Shown: one piece after another, positions 1 through 8,439 of the stretch
Layout of the letters: each line of letters starts with the position of its first letter
Position numbering within the stretch: the first letter of the stretch is position 1
Source: an uncultured Bacteroidota bacterium
Lineage (GTDB): Bacteria; Bacteroidota; Rhodothermia; Rhodothermales; UBA10348
Reading direction: 5' to 3'
Length of the DNA: 32,223 nucleotides
NCBI GenBank assembly: GCA_937876355.1
Contig: CALFHN010000036.1
Location: forward strand, 1-32,223
Program-made: the position numbers and the translations under genes
Notes under the pieces: model-generated
The model's input: the letters and a program-made list of their open reading frames with translations, nothing else
What the model was told of the DNA's origin: nothing
Database searches by the model: none

Positions 1-2
1 AG

Positions 3-173
3 AATGATATTTTTGTGTATTCGGATGCATTTGCTTGGGGCGCTTCCGATCTTTGGGCTTTGGCACACACTGCCGTTAGAAATTACACCCACAGATTAAC
101 TATTTATGGAAACGTCGACGAGCAACTCAGGGGGATCCTCAGCCAATTCGGGTATGATGATTGTACGCTTTGA
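3..173 (+). CDS. Possible 3' end of an upstream gene, partial
   Basis: An open frame enters from the left edge and stops with TGA at 171-173, about 56 residues, ending in GYDDCTL. The reading looks protein-like: an alternating hydrophobic strand (DIFVYSD), a helix-like stretch (DLWALAHTAVRNY), then a strand and a short helix. The pattern faintly recalls the C-terminal half of a STAS domain, but this is only an impression. It would overlap the 5' end of ccoN by 68 nt if ccoN starts at 106, or by about 20 nt if ccoN starts at the ATG pair at 154/157. Another frame (1-99) is also open and ends 6 nt before ccoN, so the assignment is weak. Confidence 0.3.
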   Translation, partial: NDIFVYSDAFAWGASDLWALAHTAVRNYTHRLTIYGNVDEQLRGILSQFGYDDCTL

Positions 174-1569
174 CGATCAAATCGTACGCTATTTTGTTAT
201 TGCCACCGCAATTTGGGGGTTTGTCGGCATGCTGGTAGGAGCATTAATTGCTCTTCAATTGCCCTTTTGGCAAGCCAATTTGGGAGAATATCTATCCTTC
301 GGTCGATTGCGTCCCCTGCATACCAACGCGGTAATTTTCGCATTCGCTGGTAACGCAATTTTTGGAGCGATTTATTACTCCACCCAGCGGTTAACCAAAG
401 CTCGAATGTTTAGCGACCTGATGAGTCGGTTTCATTTTTGGGGTTGGCAATTTATAATCGTTTCAGCAGCCATTACTCTTCCTCTAGGTTTAACTACAGG
501 AAAAGAATATGCAGAACTCGAGTGGCCAATTGATGTCCTAATTGCCGTCGTTTGGGTCGTATTCGCGGTCAATTTCTTTTTAACGCTCAAAATTCGACGT
601 GAAAAGCACATGTATGTGGCTTTGTGGTTTTATATCGCCACAATTGTTACAGTCGCAGTGCTGCATATTGGGAATAGCCTAGCGCTTCCCGTGGGCTTAT
701 TCAAATCCTATCCCCTTTTTGCAGGAGTGCAAGACGCCTTTGTGCAGTGGTGGTATGGTCACAATGCGGTCGCCTTCTTCCTGACAACGCCGTTTTTAGG
801 ACTAATGTATTATTTCTTGCCCAAAGCAGCAGAACGCCCGGTCTTCTCGTATCGTCTGTCCATTGTGCACTTTTGGAGCATTGTCTTTCTTTATATCTGG
901 GCAGGCCCGCACCATTTGGCTTATACGGCTGTTCCGGAATGGGCCGTAACCCTCGGTATGGTATTTTCGATTATGCTCTGGATGCCAAGTTGGGGGGGAA
1001 TGATCAATGGACTGTTTACGCTTCGAGGTGCATGGCATAAACTTCGAGATAGCGTCGTTTTAAAAATGTATGTGATCGGTATTACGTTTTACGGAATGTC
1101 CACTTTCGAAGGGCCTTTATTATCCGTTAAAACGGTGAATGCCCTATCCCACTATACCGACTGGACGGTTGGGCATGCTCATGCCGGGGCCCTAGGATGG
1201 AACGGATTTATGATTTTCGGAATGATCTACTGGCTTTTACCTCGGCTTTGGAATACCAAACTTTGGAGTGAACGCATGGCGAATGCCCATTTTTGGGTTG
1301 GAACCATCGGTATGCTTTTGTATGTCATGGCGTTGTATTCTGCCGGAGTTACGCAAGGGTTGATGTGGAGAGCGTTTGACGATGCCGGGCACCTTGTCTA
1401 CCCTGACTTCATGGAAACGGTCATTCAAATCGTCCCAATGTATTGGGTGCGCCTTGTAGGGGGCTTGCTCTATTTAACCGGAATGATAATGCTCGGGATC
1501 AACATGATCATGACCATTAGAACAGCCAAAGAAAAACCATCGGACGCAGCAATTTCAGTCGCTGCGTAG
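106..1569 (+). CDS. ccoN: cbb3-type cytochrome c oxidase subunit I (CcoN)
   Basis: This is the catalytic membrane subunit of a C-family heme-copper oxidase, which reduces O2 to water at a heme b3-CuB centre and pumps protons. The 487 residues form about 12 membrane helices. Visible marks are H72 in RPLHTN (low-spin heme b), H219 in WYGHN and H269/H270 in GPHHL (CuB ligands), Y249 (the likely cross-linked Tyr), E333 in FEGP, and H357/H359 in GHAHAG (heme ligands). The length is normal for the family. It is first in an eight-gene cco operon, 42 nt before ccoO. The start is uncertain: ATG at 106 has no Shine-Dalgarno and gives a Ser/Gly-rich tail, while ATG at 154 or 157 would begin just before the conserved core. 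Confidence 0.96.
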   Translation: METSTSNSGGSSANSGMMIVRFDDQIVRYFVIATAIWGFVGMLVGALIALQLPFWQANLGEYLSFGRLRPLHTNAVIFAFAGNAIFGAIYYSTQRLTKARMFSDLMSRFHFWGWQFIIVSAAITLPLGLTTGKEYAELEWPIDVLIAVVWVVFAVNFFLTLKIRREKHMYVALWFYIATIVTVAVLHIGNSLALPVGLFKSYPLFAGVQDAFVQWWYGHNAVAFFLTTPFLGLMYYFLPKAAERPVFSYRLSIVHFWSIVFLYIWAGPHHLAYTAVPEWAVTLGMVFSIMLWMPSWGGMINGLFTLRGAWHKLRDSVVLKMYVIGITFYGMSTFEGPLLSVKTVNALSHYTDWTVGHAHAGALGWNGFMIFGMIYWLLPRLWNTKLWSERMANAHFWVGTIGMLLYVMALYSAGVTQGLMWRAFDDAGHLVYPDFMETVIQIVPMYWVRLVGGLLYLTGMIMLGINMIMTIRTAKEKPSDAAISVAA

Positions 1570-1611
1570 CGTGCTGAAACGCTGAGATAAAAAACCTTAT
1601 TCATATTCATT

Positions 1612-2304
1612 ATGAGCAAATTTATTCAAACGAATGGTCGGCACCGAACAATTGAAGGGTGGCCTTTAGTTTTTACAGTCTTGACCGTTATATGTGTATT
1701 AGTCGGCGGAACAGTTGAATTTCTCCCTCTGGTGTTGATGGAAGGGAATATTCCTGTGATTTCAAGTGTAACCCCGTATACCCCGTTAGAACTTGCCGGG
1801 CGTGATCTATATATCAGGGAGGGATGCGTAAATTGCCATTCGCAGATGATTCGCCCGTTCCGAGATGAATTGGAGCGATACGGCGACTATTCCAAGCCTG
1901 GAGAATCCGTGTATGATCGCCCTTTCCTTTGGGGATCCAAACGAACCGGTCCAGATTTGGCACGAGTAGGCGGTAAATACCCCGATTTATGGCATGTTCG
2001 TCACATGGAAGATCCTCGCTCGACGAGTCCAAATTCGATTATGCCCCCGTATGACTGGCTCCTCTCGAAGACGTTAAAGTTAAATGATCTTCCCGCAAAA
2101 ATGAGAGGTCTGAAATCGCTCGGAACCCCATATTCTACCGCAGATATTGACGGTTCGGTTGAAGATGCTAATGCGCAAGCTGAAAACTTAGCACGTAATA
2201 TTGCCGCAAACGGAGGACCAGAGGATTTAGCCGATAAAGAAATTGTCGCTGTGGTCGCCTATTTGCAGAGACTGGGCACTGATTTAACCAAATTGACGAA
2301 TTAA
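1612..2304 (+). CDS. ccoO: cbb3-type cytochrome c oxidase subunit II, monoheme c (CcoO)
   Basis: CcoO is the membrane-anchored monoheme cytochrome c subunit that passes electrons to CcoN. It has 230 residues, with one N-terminal membrane anchor (about 18-42) and then a periplasmic domain. The heme site is CVNCH at 72-76, followed by the family sequence SQMIRPFRDE. M144 in the NSIMPPY motif is the probable sixth heme ligand. Unlike many Bacteroidetes, where CcoN and CcoO are fused, here they are separate genes. It lies between ccoN and ccoQ, 18 nt before the latter. Confidence 0.96.
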   Translation: MSKFIQTNGRHRTIEGWPLVFTVLTVICVLVGGTVEFLPLVLMEGNIPVISSVTPYTPLELAGRDLYIREGCVNCHSQMIRPFRDELERYGDYSKPGESVYDRPFLWGSKRTGPDLARVGGKYPDLWHVRHMEDPRSTSPNSIMPPYDWLLSKTLKLNDLPAKMRGLKSLGTPYSTADIDGSVEDANAQAENLARNIAANGGPEDLADKEIVAVVAYLQRLGTDLTKLTN

Positions 2305-2309
2305 CGTCT

Positions 2310-2314
2310 GGAGG
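2310..2314 (+). promoter_or_regulatory. Shine-Dalgarno site of ccoQ
   Basis: GGAGG lies 8 nt before the ATG at 2323. It is one of the few clear Shine-Dalgarno sites in the window and supports the start of this short gene, where MM (2323/2326) would otherwise be ambiguous. Confidence 0.6.
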
Positions 2315-2322
2315 TTATCAAA

Positions 2323-2508
2323 ATGATGAAAGAAGTAGTGCACGCCATGGAGTCAGGAAGCCTCGCATATATCGGTCTTTTTGCGTTCATATTTGCTTTT
2401 GCTCTCATCATGGTGCGCGTGTTCAGCATGAAAAAGAAAGAACGCGACGAAATCAAGAATATCCCTATTGAAGAACCCACTGAATTCTATCCAGAACAGA
2501 AACGATAG
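2323..2508 (+). CDS. ccoQ: CcoQ/FixQ-like small subunit of cbb3 oxidase
   Basis: This is a 61-residue single-pass membrane protein, with a hydrophobic segment at about 13-33 followed by a strongly basic KKKER patch and an acidic/proline tail. CcoQ proteins of this size sit between ccoO and ccoP and stabilise the CcoNOP complex. The identification rests mainly on position, size and topology, because the family is poorly conserved. The start is supported by a GGAGG site. The gene is 11 nt from ccoP. Confidence 0.8.
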   Translation: MMKEVVHAMESGSLAYIGLFAFIFAFALIMVRVFSMKKKERDEIKNIPIEEPTEFYPEQKR

Positions 2509-2519
2509 AAGGTTGAAAT

Positions 2520-3128
2520 ATGTCAAAAATGGACTCAAACCCTAAAACTTCAGTTTCAGACGAACCCCTAATTAGCGGTCATAATTATGATGGAATTGAG
2601 GAGTTTGACAATCCGATGCCCGGTTGGTGGGTTTGGATGTTTGTCGCTTGCATTTTGTGGACTCCCGTCTACATCTTAGGCGTACACCAATTCGGATTTA
2701 TTAATAGCTACGAAGATGACTTATCGTCGTCACAAATGGAGCTGGCACAGTGGCGCGCTGATTATGAAGCAGCAAATCCGACAGCCGTAGCGACGGAAGA
2801 AAGTATTGCGCCATTCGTAAACGTTCCACAAAACATAGAAGCTGGTGCTACTCTTTTTTCGACCTATTGCGCGATGTGCCATGGAGCGGCTGCCGAAGGC
2901 CTAATTGGACCAAACTTAACTGACGACTACTGGATTCACGGAAACACGAATTCGAATTTGTTTGATGTCATTACCAATGGCGTGCTGGAAAAAGGAATGA
3001 CCCCTTGGGGAGCCGTCCTTGACGTAGACCAACGCTCCCAGGTGATTGCCTTCATCAGGTCCATTCATGGCTCCAATCCGCCCGGAGCCAAAGCACCAGA
3101 TGGTGAATTAGCGACCCCAAATGATTGA
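2520..3128 (+). CDS. ccoP: cbb3-type cytochrome c oxidase subunit III (CcoP), single heme
   Basis: CcoP is the cytochrome c subunit that takes electrons from soluble or membrane donors. The N-terminal family signature is clear (HNYDGIEEFDNPMPGWW at 21-37), followed by one membrane helix at about 36-57. The periplasmic part holds one heme c site, CAMCH at 117-121, with M160 in GMTPWG as the probable axial ligand. The classical proteobacterial CcoP has two CxxCH sites and about 290-310 residues. Here there are 202 residues and only three cysteines in total, so it is monoheme. Both ends fit the reading frame and no frameshift is visible. It overlaps ccoG by 8 nt. Confidence 0.94.
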   Translation: MSKMDSNPKTSVSDEPLISGHNYDGIEEFDNPMPGWWVWMFVACILWTPVYILGVHQFGFINSYEDDLSSSQMELAQWRADYEAANPTAVATEESIAPFVNVPQNIEAGATLFSTYCAMCHGAAAEGLIGPNLTDDYWIHGNTNSNLFDVITNGVLEKGMTPWGAVLDVDQRSQVIAFIRSIHGSNPPGAKAPDGELATPND

Positions 3129-4569
3129 CAAAGAAGCTCTTGGGCCTTCTCGAATATTAGAATCACCCGTAGATGTCCTGACAACGCTGCATAGTGATGG
3201 CAAGCGTAAGTGGATGTACCCCACCGAAAGCAAAGGCCGCTACCTGTCCAAACGGCGCATCGTTGCCTGGGTTTTGGTTGTTTTGTACTTGATCTTGCCC
3301 ATACTTCAACTGGCCGGGCGTCCGGTTGTCCTTTTGGATTTTGTGCACCGAGAATTTGCGCTATTTGGCCTGGTTTTCTACCCCACTGATACCATTTTGA
3401 TGATGATCTTTATGGTAGGGGTCATGCTCTCCATCGTTCTGGTTACGGCTTTGCTTGGGAGGGTTTGGTGCGGGTGGTCTTGTCCACAAACGGTCTATCT
3501 CGAGTTTGTTTTCAGGCCTCTTGAGCGGCTTATTGAAGGCCCTGAACATGTTCGTAAGCGACGGAATGAAGGACCTAGGACATTGGATAGACTCTGGAGA
3601 AAAGCAGCTAAGCAAGTGGTCTTTTTAGTCATTTCCATTCTGCTGTCTCACACATTTATTGCCTATTTCGTTGGTTGGACGTCTCTGAATTCATGGCTCC
3701 AAGGACCACCAGCGGAAAACTGGGGATTTTTCCTTCTCACAACCATTGTTACTGGGCTTGTGTGGTTTGACTTCGCCTATTTCAGAGAACAGATGTGTAC
3801 CATTGCTTGCCCGTACGCGCGGATGCAATCAATTATGTTGGATCGAGATTCCCTAATCGTCTCTTATGATCCGGGGCGAGGTGAACCTCGGGCAAAAAGA
3901 TCAAAAAAGGCCCTTTTGGAAGAATCAAAGGGACTCATTGAGTCTAAAGGAGATTGCATCGATTGTTATGCTTGCGTTCGTACGTGCCCCACAGGAATTG
4001 ATATTAGAGACGGCCTTCAAATGGAATGTGTGACGTGTACACAATGCATAGACGCTTGTGACCATATCATGGACAATTTGGCAAAACCTCGTGGACTGAT
4101 TCGATACACTTCTGAAAATCAACTCGAGGGCATAAAAACTAAATTGATCAGGCCCAGGTCCGTTATCTATGCCATGTTGATTATTTTGATGTTTTCTGCC
4201 TTCACGTTTGTATTAACATCCAGAGACTCCTATGATATAAATGTCGGCCGGGCCGTCGGGGAGCCATTTGCCGAACTGCAGGATGGACACATTTCGAATC
4301 GACTTCGATTTCGCGTAAGAAATCAAACCGCGAATGAATCAACGTTTGAAATCACTTCCATTGAGCCCATTGGAACGCAGTTGAGAATTGTTGGCACCTC
4401 TCCAGTAGAGTTATTGCCCGGGGAGATGAAACGGGTTGAAGTGTGGGTGCTTATTCCAAAAGAAGCTTTATCATCTACGAGTGTTGAAGGGAAGTTTAGG
4501 ATCACATTCTCAGACGGCCACGTTGATGAACCCAGTTTTGTATTATTGGGACCAAATCACAACCAATAG
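3121..4569 (+). CDS. ccoG: CcoG/FixG/RdxA-type ferredoxin, copper reductase for cbb3 assembly
   Basis: CcoG is a membrane iron-sulfur protein shown in other bacteria to reduce Cu(II) to Cu(I) for cbb3 oxidase assembly. The 482 residues have several membrane helices with the FixG motifs WCGWSCPQT (about 117-125) and CTIACPYARMQS (about 227). A dicluster 4Fe-4S region follows, with CIDCYACVRTCP and CVTCTQCIDACD (about 280-320). A further membrane helix (about 345-363) precedes a C-terminal Ig-like domain of the FixG_C type. The length is normal. It starts inside the end of ccoP and its stop codon directly precedes the ATG of ccoH, so translation is probably coupled. Confidence 0.95.
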   Translation: MIDKEALGPSRILESPVDVLTTLHSDGKRKWMYPTESKGRYLSKRRIVAWVLVVLYLILPILQLAGRPVVLLDFVHREFALFGLVFYPTDTILMMIFMVGVMLSIVLVTALLGRVWCGWSCPQTVYLEFVFRPLERLIEGPEHVRKRRNEGPRTLDRLWRKAAKQVVFLVISILLSHTFIAYFVGWTSLNSWLQGPPAENWGFFLLTTIVTGLVWFDFAYFREQMCTIACPYARMQSIMLDRDSLIVSYDPGRGEPRAKRSKKALLEESKGLIESKGDCIDCYACVRTCPTGIDIRDGLQMECVTCTQCIDACDHIMDNLAKPRGLIRYTSENQLEGIKTKLIRPRSVIYAMLIILMFSAFTFVLTSRDSYDINVGRAVGEPFAELQDGHISNRLRFRVRNQTANESTFEITSIEPIGTQLRIVGTSPVELLPGEMKRVEVWVLIPKEALSSTSVEGKFRITFSDGHVDEPSFVLLGPNHNQ

Positions 4570-5058
4570 ATGTTATCACGATTTAAAGAAAAGGGCTTAA
4601 TTTGGCCTATCGCAGTCGCCTCCTTACTCTTGAGTAGTGTTGCAATTATGGGTGCTTTTGTGATGGCTTCCACATCAGATGGTGGGCCGCGGATTATTGA
4701 TTCTTACTACGAGAAAGCGGTTCAATGGGATTCGTTGTCTGCGGTAAAAGGAGAAGTTAAGGCTCGTAACTGGCTGCCGGACTTGGTGTTATCGCAGTCC
4801 TCTGCCCTGTTTGTGATACGAGATTCGGCACGGACACGAATTCCGTTTTTGACAGGAGAAGTGATTTTGTCTAGGCCTCACCTTGGCACAGAAACGCCTC
4901 CCCTGCCCTTAGCGTTTGTTCAGGCCGACTCGTCTTATGTGTTTTATCCAATTGACCTGACGCCTGGTCTATGGGATTTTACGTTCTTGTTGAAAGCTCC
5001 TAATCAGGCATTGGAAGTGACGATTCGGAAGGACGTGAAAGTTAATGTCGCCAACTGA
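4570..5058 (+). CDS. ccoH: FixH/CcoH family cbb3 oxidase assembly protein
   Basis: This is a 162-residue protein with a single N-terminal membrane helix (about 11-34) and a periplasmic beta-rich domain containing ISDSYYEKA-like and GLWDF motifs, as in the FixH family. FixH/CcoH is needed for cbb3 oxidase assembly and works with CcoI and CcoG. The ATG follows the ccoG stop codon with no gap, and the end overlaps ccoI by 14 nt. The identification comes from context plus the fold pattern, since sequence identity within this family is low. Confidence 0.85.
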   Translation: MLSRFKEKGLIWPIAVASLLLSSVAIMGAFVMASTSDGGPRIIDSYYEKAVQWDSLSAVKGEVKARNWLPDLVLSQSSALFVIRDSARTRIPFLTGEVILSRPHLGTETPPLPLAFVQADSSYVFYPIDLTPGLWDFTFLLKAPNQALEVTIRKDVKVNVAN

Positions 5059-7570
5059 TTCGAAGACCCCGCAACAACTCACATTAGTGAGCGATAAAGA
5101 CTATTCATGCGCCCATTGCGGACTTCCTGTTCCAAGCCACAGAAAGGGCACTGAAGTCTCATTTTGTTGTAATGGATGCGCTTCCGTTTTTGCTATTCTC
5201 AATGAAAGTGGTCTCGGCAAATCGTATTACGACCTGCGAAGGTCAACTGGAAATCGCGATTCAGGATCGCGTCCGAGCCAGAGGGCTAACGAACACTTAT
5301 TGATTGAGTTGGACTCAGAAATGTTTGCCGAGTCTCACACGTCTGTATTGGAAAATGGATTTGTTCGAACTCACTTGTATTTAGACGGAGTTCATTGCGC
5401 CGCTTGCGTTTGGCTGATCGAACAATTGCCAAAAGAATTAAATGGCATTAGAAGCGCACAGCTAAACCTTCCTCGGAGCCGCCTATCCCTTGAATGGCAG
5501 CCAGAGAAAATACAATTGTCCGCTATCGCCCGATGGCTCTGGCGGTACGGCTACGGTGTGGAGCCACGCATCGACGGCGAGGAGGCAAAAGAGACCCGAG
5601 AAGAACGCAAGCTATTGATCCAAATGGGGATAAGCTGGGCTCTCGCGGGAAACATCATGTTGCTCGCGTTCGCCATGTATGCTGGGCTAAGCCCAGATTC
5701 AACAGGTTTGTTTGAAGCGGCACGATGGGTTTCGTTTGCGCTAGCAATACCTGTTCTGATAATTGGTGGGGGTGTCTTCTTTAGAAAAGCATTTCAATCG
5801 TTGATGCTTTCCTTTCGGCTGAGATCGGTACAAAACCTACATATGGACCTTCCTATCTCTCTTGGCATTTTGGTGGGATTTGTTTCGAGTGGTTGGGCGA
5901 CCATAACCGGCCGAGGTGAAGTTTGGTTTGACTCCATTGGCATTTTGATCGCGGCGTTATTGACTGCTAGGTGGATTCAGCTGCGGGCTCGGAGATTGGC
6001 CGGAAACTCTACGGAGCAGTTGTTAGCGATTCTACCGTCCACTGCCCATCAAGAAGACTCAGCAGGGGGGCTGACTAGCGTTCGCACTGAAAACCTTAAG
6101 CCTGGCGATGTAGTTATTGTAAAACCAGGCGAGCTCATACCAGTCGACGGGATACTTCTTTCGAGTGGTTCACTTATTAATACTTCTGTATTAACGGGAG
6201 AATCTGTTCCAATTCGGAAAACTAGAGGCGACCAAGTATTTGCCGGTACGACAAATGAAACGGACCGAATACACATTCAAGTTCAGTCTGTGGGGGTGCA
6301 ATCCAATGTCGGTCGATTGGTATCGTGGGCTTCCAAAAACGTGGGCGAAGGCTCGTATCAATCAGGTTGGATTTCCGTTCTGGGAAGTTGGTTCACTGTT
6401 GCAGTGATATCAACATCCGTCGTTGCCGGGCTGTATTGGTGGATCGCAGACCCATCTCAACTTGCACCTGTCATCGTGTCTCTGCTCGTCATCACCTGCC
6501 CGTGCGCCTTAGGAATGGCAGCCCCTCTTGCCTTGGCAGTCGGTACCGGGAAAGCTGCCCGAAAAGGGATTTTTATTAAGAGCGAGTCTGTATTTGATTG
6601 GCTAAACAAGGTAGACGTCGTCGTCCTAGATAAAACGGGTACCCTGACCTGGGGCAAAATGTCTATCGTCGAAATAGCTGGATCAGATTCAGTGGCTGAT
6701 ATCGAAATTCCAATGGAAATGGAATTGGCAATGAAAATGGCCTCGGCCCTGGAATCAGACAGTGTTCATCCAATCGGACGTGCGTTCCAAACTTGGTCCG
6801 AAGGCAGAATCCTGCCATCATCTGAGTCTACAATTCATGCTCCAAGCAAAGGGATTGAAGGTTTTGTTGGTAAAACCAAAGTTCGGGTAGGAAATTTAGA
6901 ATGGATACCACTCCAAGAGGGTCGATTGAAGGAGCATTCCGAGCGCATGCTTGGGTTAGGCCAGGTTGTAATCGCGGTAGAGATAAATGGAATTCCATCG
7001 TGTGTCGTGGCACTAGATGATCCGCTTCGATCGAATGCCAGCGAACTTATTCGTCATATTCAAGACTCGGGAAAACACGTTGTGCTCTGTTCAGGAGATA
7101 ACTCGGAAACCACCGTACGAGTTGGAGCACAAATCGGTCTCTTTCCTGAAGCTTGTTTGGGAAATTTCGATCCCAACATGAAAATGGGTTTAATCCAGGA
7201 CTTTATTTCAAAAGGCCGCATTGTGGCCATGATTGGTGATGGTGTAAACGATTCAGGGGCACTACAAGCGGCTCACGTTGGGGTAGCGGTTACAGAAGGC
7301 ACTGCGGCCTCTCGGTTTGCGGCAGATGCATTCACAACTCGTTCCGGACTCGAGGCCATCATCGAATTATTCCAAGAATCAGGAAAAATAATTCGAGTAA
7401 TAGATCGAAACCTTGTGTTTTCCTTGGGTTACAACATTTTGGGCGCCAGTTTGGCCGTTATGGGTCTAGTAAATCCCATGTTTGCCGCAATTGCAATGCC
7501 CGTAAGTTCACTAATTGTCGTGTCATCTTCCGTGATGCAAAGAACATTTGTCAAGCGAACGAATTCATAA
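5045..7570 (+). CDS. ccoI: CcoI/FixI copper-translocating P1B-type ATPase
   Basis: This heavy-metal P-type ATPase exports Cu(I) from the cytoplasm for insertion into the cbb3 oxidase. In order it has an N-terminal Cys-rich metal-binding region (C22/C25, C41/C42/C45), an HMA-type domain with HCAACVW (C118, C121), the membrane CPC site at 485-487, the phosphorylation motif DKTGT from D529, and GDGVND at 731-736. Actuator motif TGES is present at about 374-377. The 841 residues are normal for the FixI type. It overlaps ccoH by 14 nt and ccoS by 1 nt (TAATG). Its place between ccoH and ccoS makes CcoI more likely than a detoxifying CopA. Confidence 0.96.
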   Translation: MSPTDSKTPQQLTLVSDKDYSCAHCGLPVPSHRKGTEVSFCCNGCASVFAILNESGLGKSYYDLRRSTGNRDSGSRPSQRANEHLLIELDSEMFAESHTSVLENGFVRTHLYLDGVHCAACVWLIEQLPKELNGIRSAQLNLPRSRLSLEWQPEKIQLSAIARWLWRYGYGVEPRIDGEEAKETREERKLLIQMGISWALAGNIMLLAFAMYAGLSPDSTGLFEAARWVSFALAIPVLIIGGGVFFRKAFQSLMLSFRLRSVQNLHMDLPISLGILVGFVSSGWATITGRGEVWFDSIGILIAALLTARWIQLRARRLAGNSTEQLLAILPSTAHQEDSAGGLTSVRTENLKPGDVVIVKPGELIPVDGILLSSGSLINTSVLTGESVPIRKTRGDQVFAGTTNETDRIHIQVQSVGVQSNVGRLVSWASKNVGEGSYQSGWISVLGSWFTVAVISTSVVAGLYWWIADPSQLAPVIVSLLVITCPCALGMAAPLALAVGTGKAARKGIFIKSESVFDWLNKVDVVVLDKTGTLTWGKMSIVEIAGSDSVADIEIPMEMELAMKMASALESDSVHPIGRAFQTWSEGRILPSSESTIHAPSKGIEGFVGKTKVRVGNLEWIPLQEGRLKEHSERMLGLGQVVIAVEINGIPSCVVALDDPLRSNASELIRHIQDSGKHVVLCSGDNSETTVRVGAQIGLFPEACLGNFDPNMKMGLIQDFISKGRIVAMIGDGVNDSGALQAAHVGVAVTEGTAASRFAADAFTTRSGLEAIIELFQESGKIIRVIDRNLVFSLGYNILGASLAVMGLVNPMFAAIAMPVSSLIVVSSSVMQRTFVKRTNS

Positions 7571-7737
7571 TGAACGTTTTGTATTTTTTAGTTCCTTTGG
7601 CGCTACTCCTTGCCGCGGCCGGCGTTTGGGCCTTCATATGGTCGGTTCGAAATGGCCAATTTGAAGATGTCGAAACACCGGCCATGCGTCTCCTGTTCGA
7701 CGACGAATCCACTTCTGACGACTCTAATGTGTCATAG
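7570..7737 (+). CDS. ccoS: CcoS, small cbb3 oxidase assembly protein
   Basis: This 55-residue gene starts at the ATG overlapping the ccoI stop codon and ends with TAG at 7735-7737. It has an N-terminal membrane helix (about 3-24) and the family motifs WAFIWSVRNGQFED and PAMRLLFDD, then an acidic Ser/Asp tail. CcoS proteins of 50-70 residues are required for cofactor insertion into cbb3 oxidase. It is the last gene of the operon. Its 3' end overlaps the convergent minus-strand gene by 14 nt, so there is no room for a private terminator. Confidence 0.92.
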   Translation: MNVLYFLVPLALLLAAAGVWAFIWSVRNGQFEDVETPAMRLLFDDESTSDDSNVS

Positions 7738-8380
7738 AGGGTAACATAATTACTCCACGAAGTAGGGTTACAAGTCCAAAAAGCACGATAAGCCAACCGG
7801 TGGCAAGGGTAACATTCATTCTGGTACTAGTCGATACCGCTTTAAACATATGGGCTGCAAGGAATAACGAGGGTAATGTACCGATTCCAAACACGATCAT
7901 AAACAAAGCGCCAGAAGACGGTCTACTGGTCGATGCAGCGGCAGCAAAGGCCGCATATAGTAGCCCACATGGCAGAAATCCATTAAATAGCCCCATCAAA
8001 TATTTGCTGGTTTTGGAATGTGATTGAATCGCCTCGCTGAACGCAATTCTAAACCATTGTGGCATTTTTAGATTAAATCTTGTAGCTATTGGGTTCACAC
8101 CAGCCAACTCCGTCCCAATCCAGATCATCATGATCCCAATTATACCTGCAAGTATTCGAGAGCCAAGCGGGGATTGATGAAATACTGTTCCAACTCCCCC
8201 TGCAATTCCTCCAACAATTGCATAGGTAGTGGTCTTCCCAAGTGTATACAGAAAGAATGCCCGCGAGAAATGCCACTTTTTAGCCTTTGAAAGAGCCAAG
8301 GCAGCAAATCCGCCGCACATACCTGCGCAATGAAGGCCACCCATCAGGCTAAGTGCGAGTGCAGTTCCTATCCAAATCAT
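7724..8380 (-). CDS. TauE/SafE-type (DsbD-like) membrane protein linked to cbb3 biogenesis
   Basis: This is a 218-residue polytopic membrane protein with about six helices. It carries the conserved N-terminal motif GLHCAGMCGGF (about 15-25) and a second motif FNGFLPCGLLYAA in the middle. Proteins of this type are labelled sulfite exporter TauE/SafE family or DsbD-like membrane region, and often sit beside ccoS. The paired Cys motifs fit a role in metal or thiol transfer during cytochrome oxidase assembly, but that role is an inference. It is convergent with ccoS (14-nt overlap) and divergent from the DNA glycosylase gene, with a 59-bp gap that must hold both promoters. Confidence 0.85.
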   Translation of the reverse strand: MIWIGTALALSLMGGLHCAGMCGGFAALALSKAKKWHFSRAFFLYTLGKTTTYAIVGGIAGGVGTVFHQSPLGSRILAGIIGIMMIWIGTELAGVNPIATRFNLKMPQWFRIAFSEAIQSHSKTSKYLMGLFNGFLPCGLLYAAFAAAASTSRPSSGALFMIVFGIGTLPSLFLAAHMFKAVSTSTRMNVTLATGWLIVLFGLVTLLRGVIMLPSMTH

Positions 8381-8439
8381 ATGCGGGTTTTTAAGTATCT
8401 TATGATTTTACATGCTCGATTCATACCGCTTTCAGCTTG

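Noticed and set aside
1..105. FNR-type site (TTGAT...ATCAA) for oxygen control of the cco operon
   Set aside because: No such palindrome is present in the visible upstream bases; the true promoter may lie left of the window.
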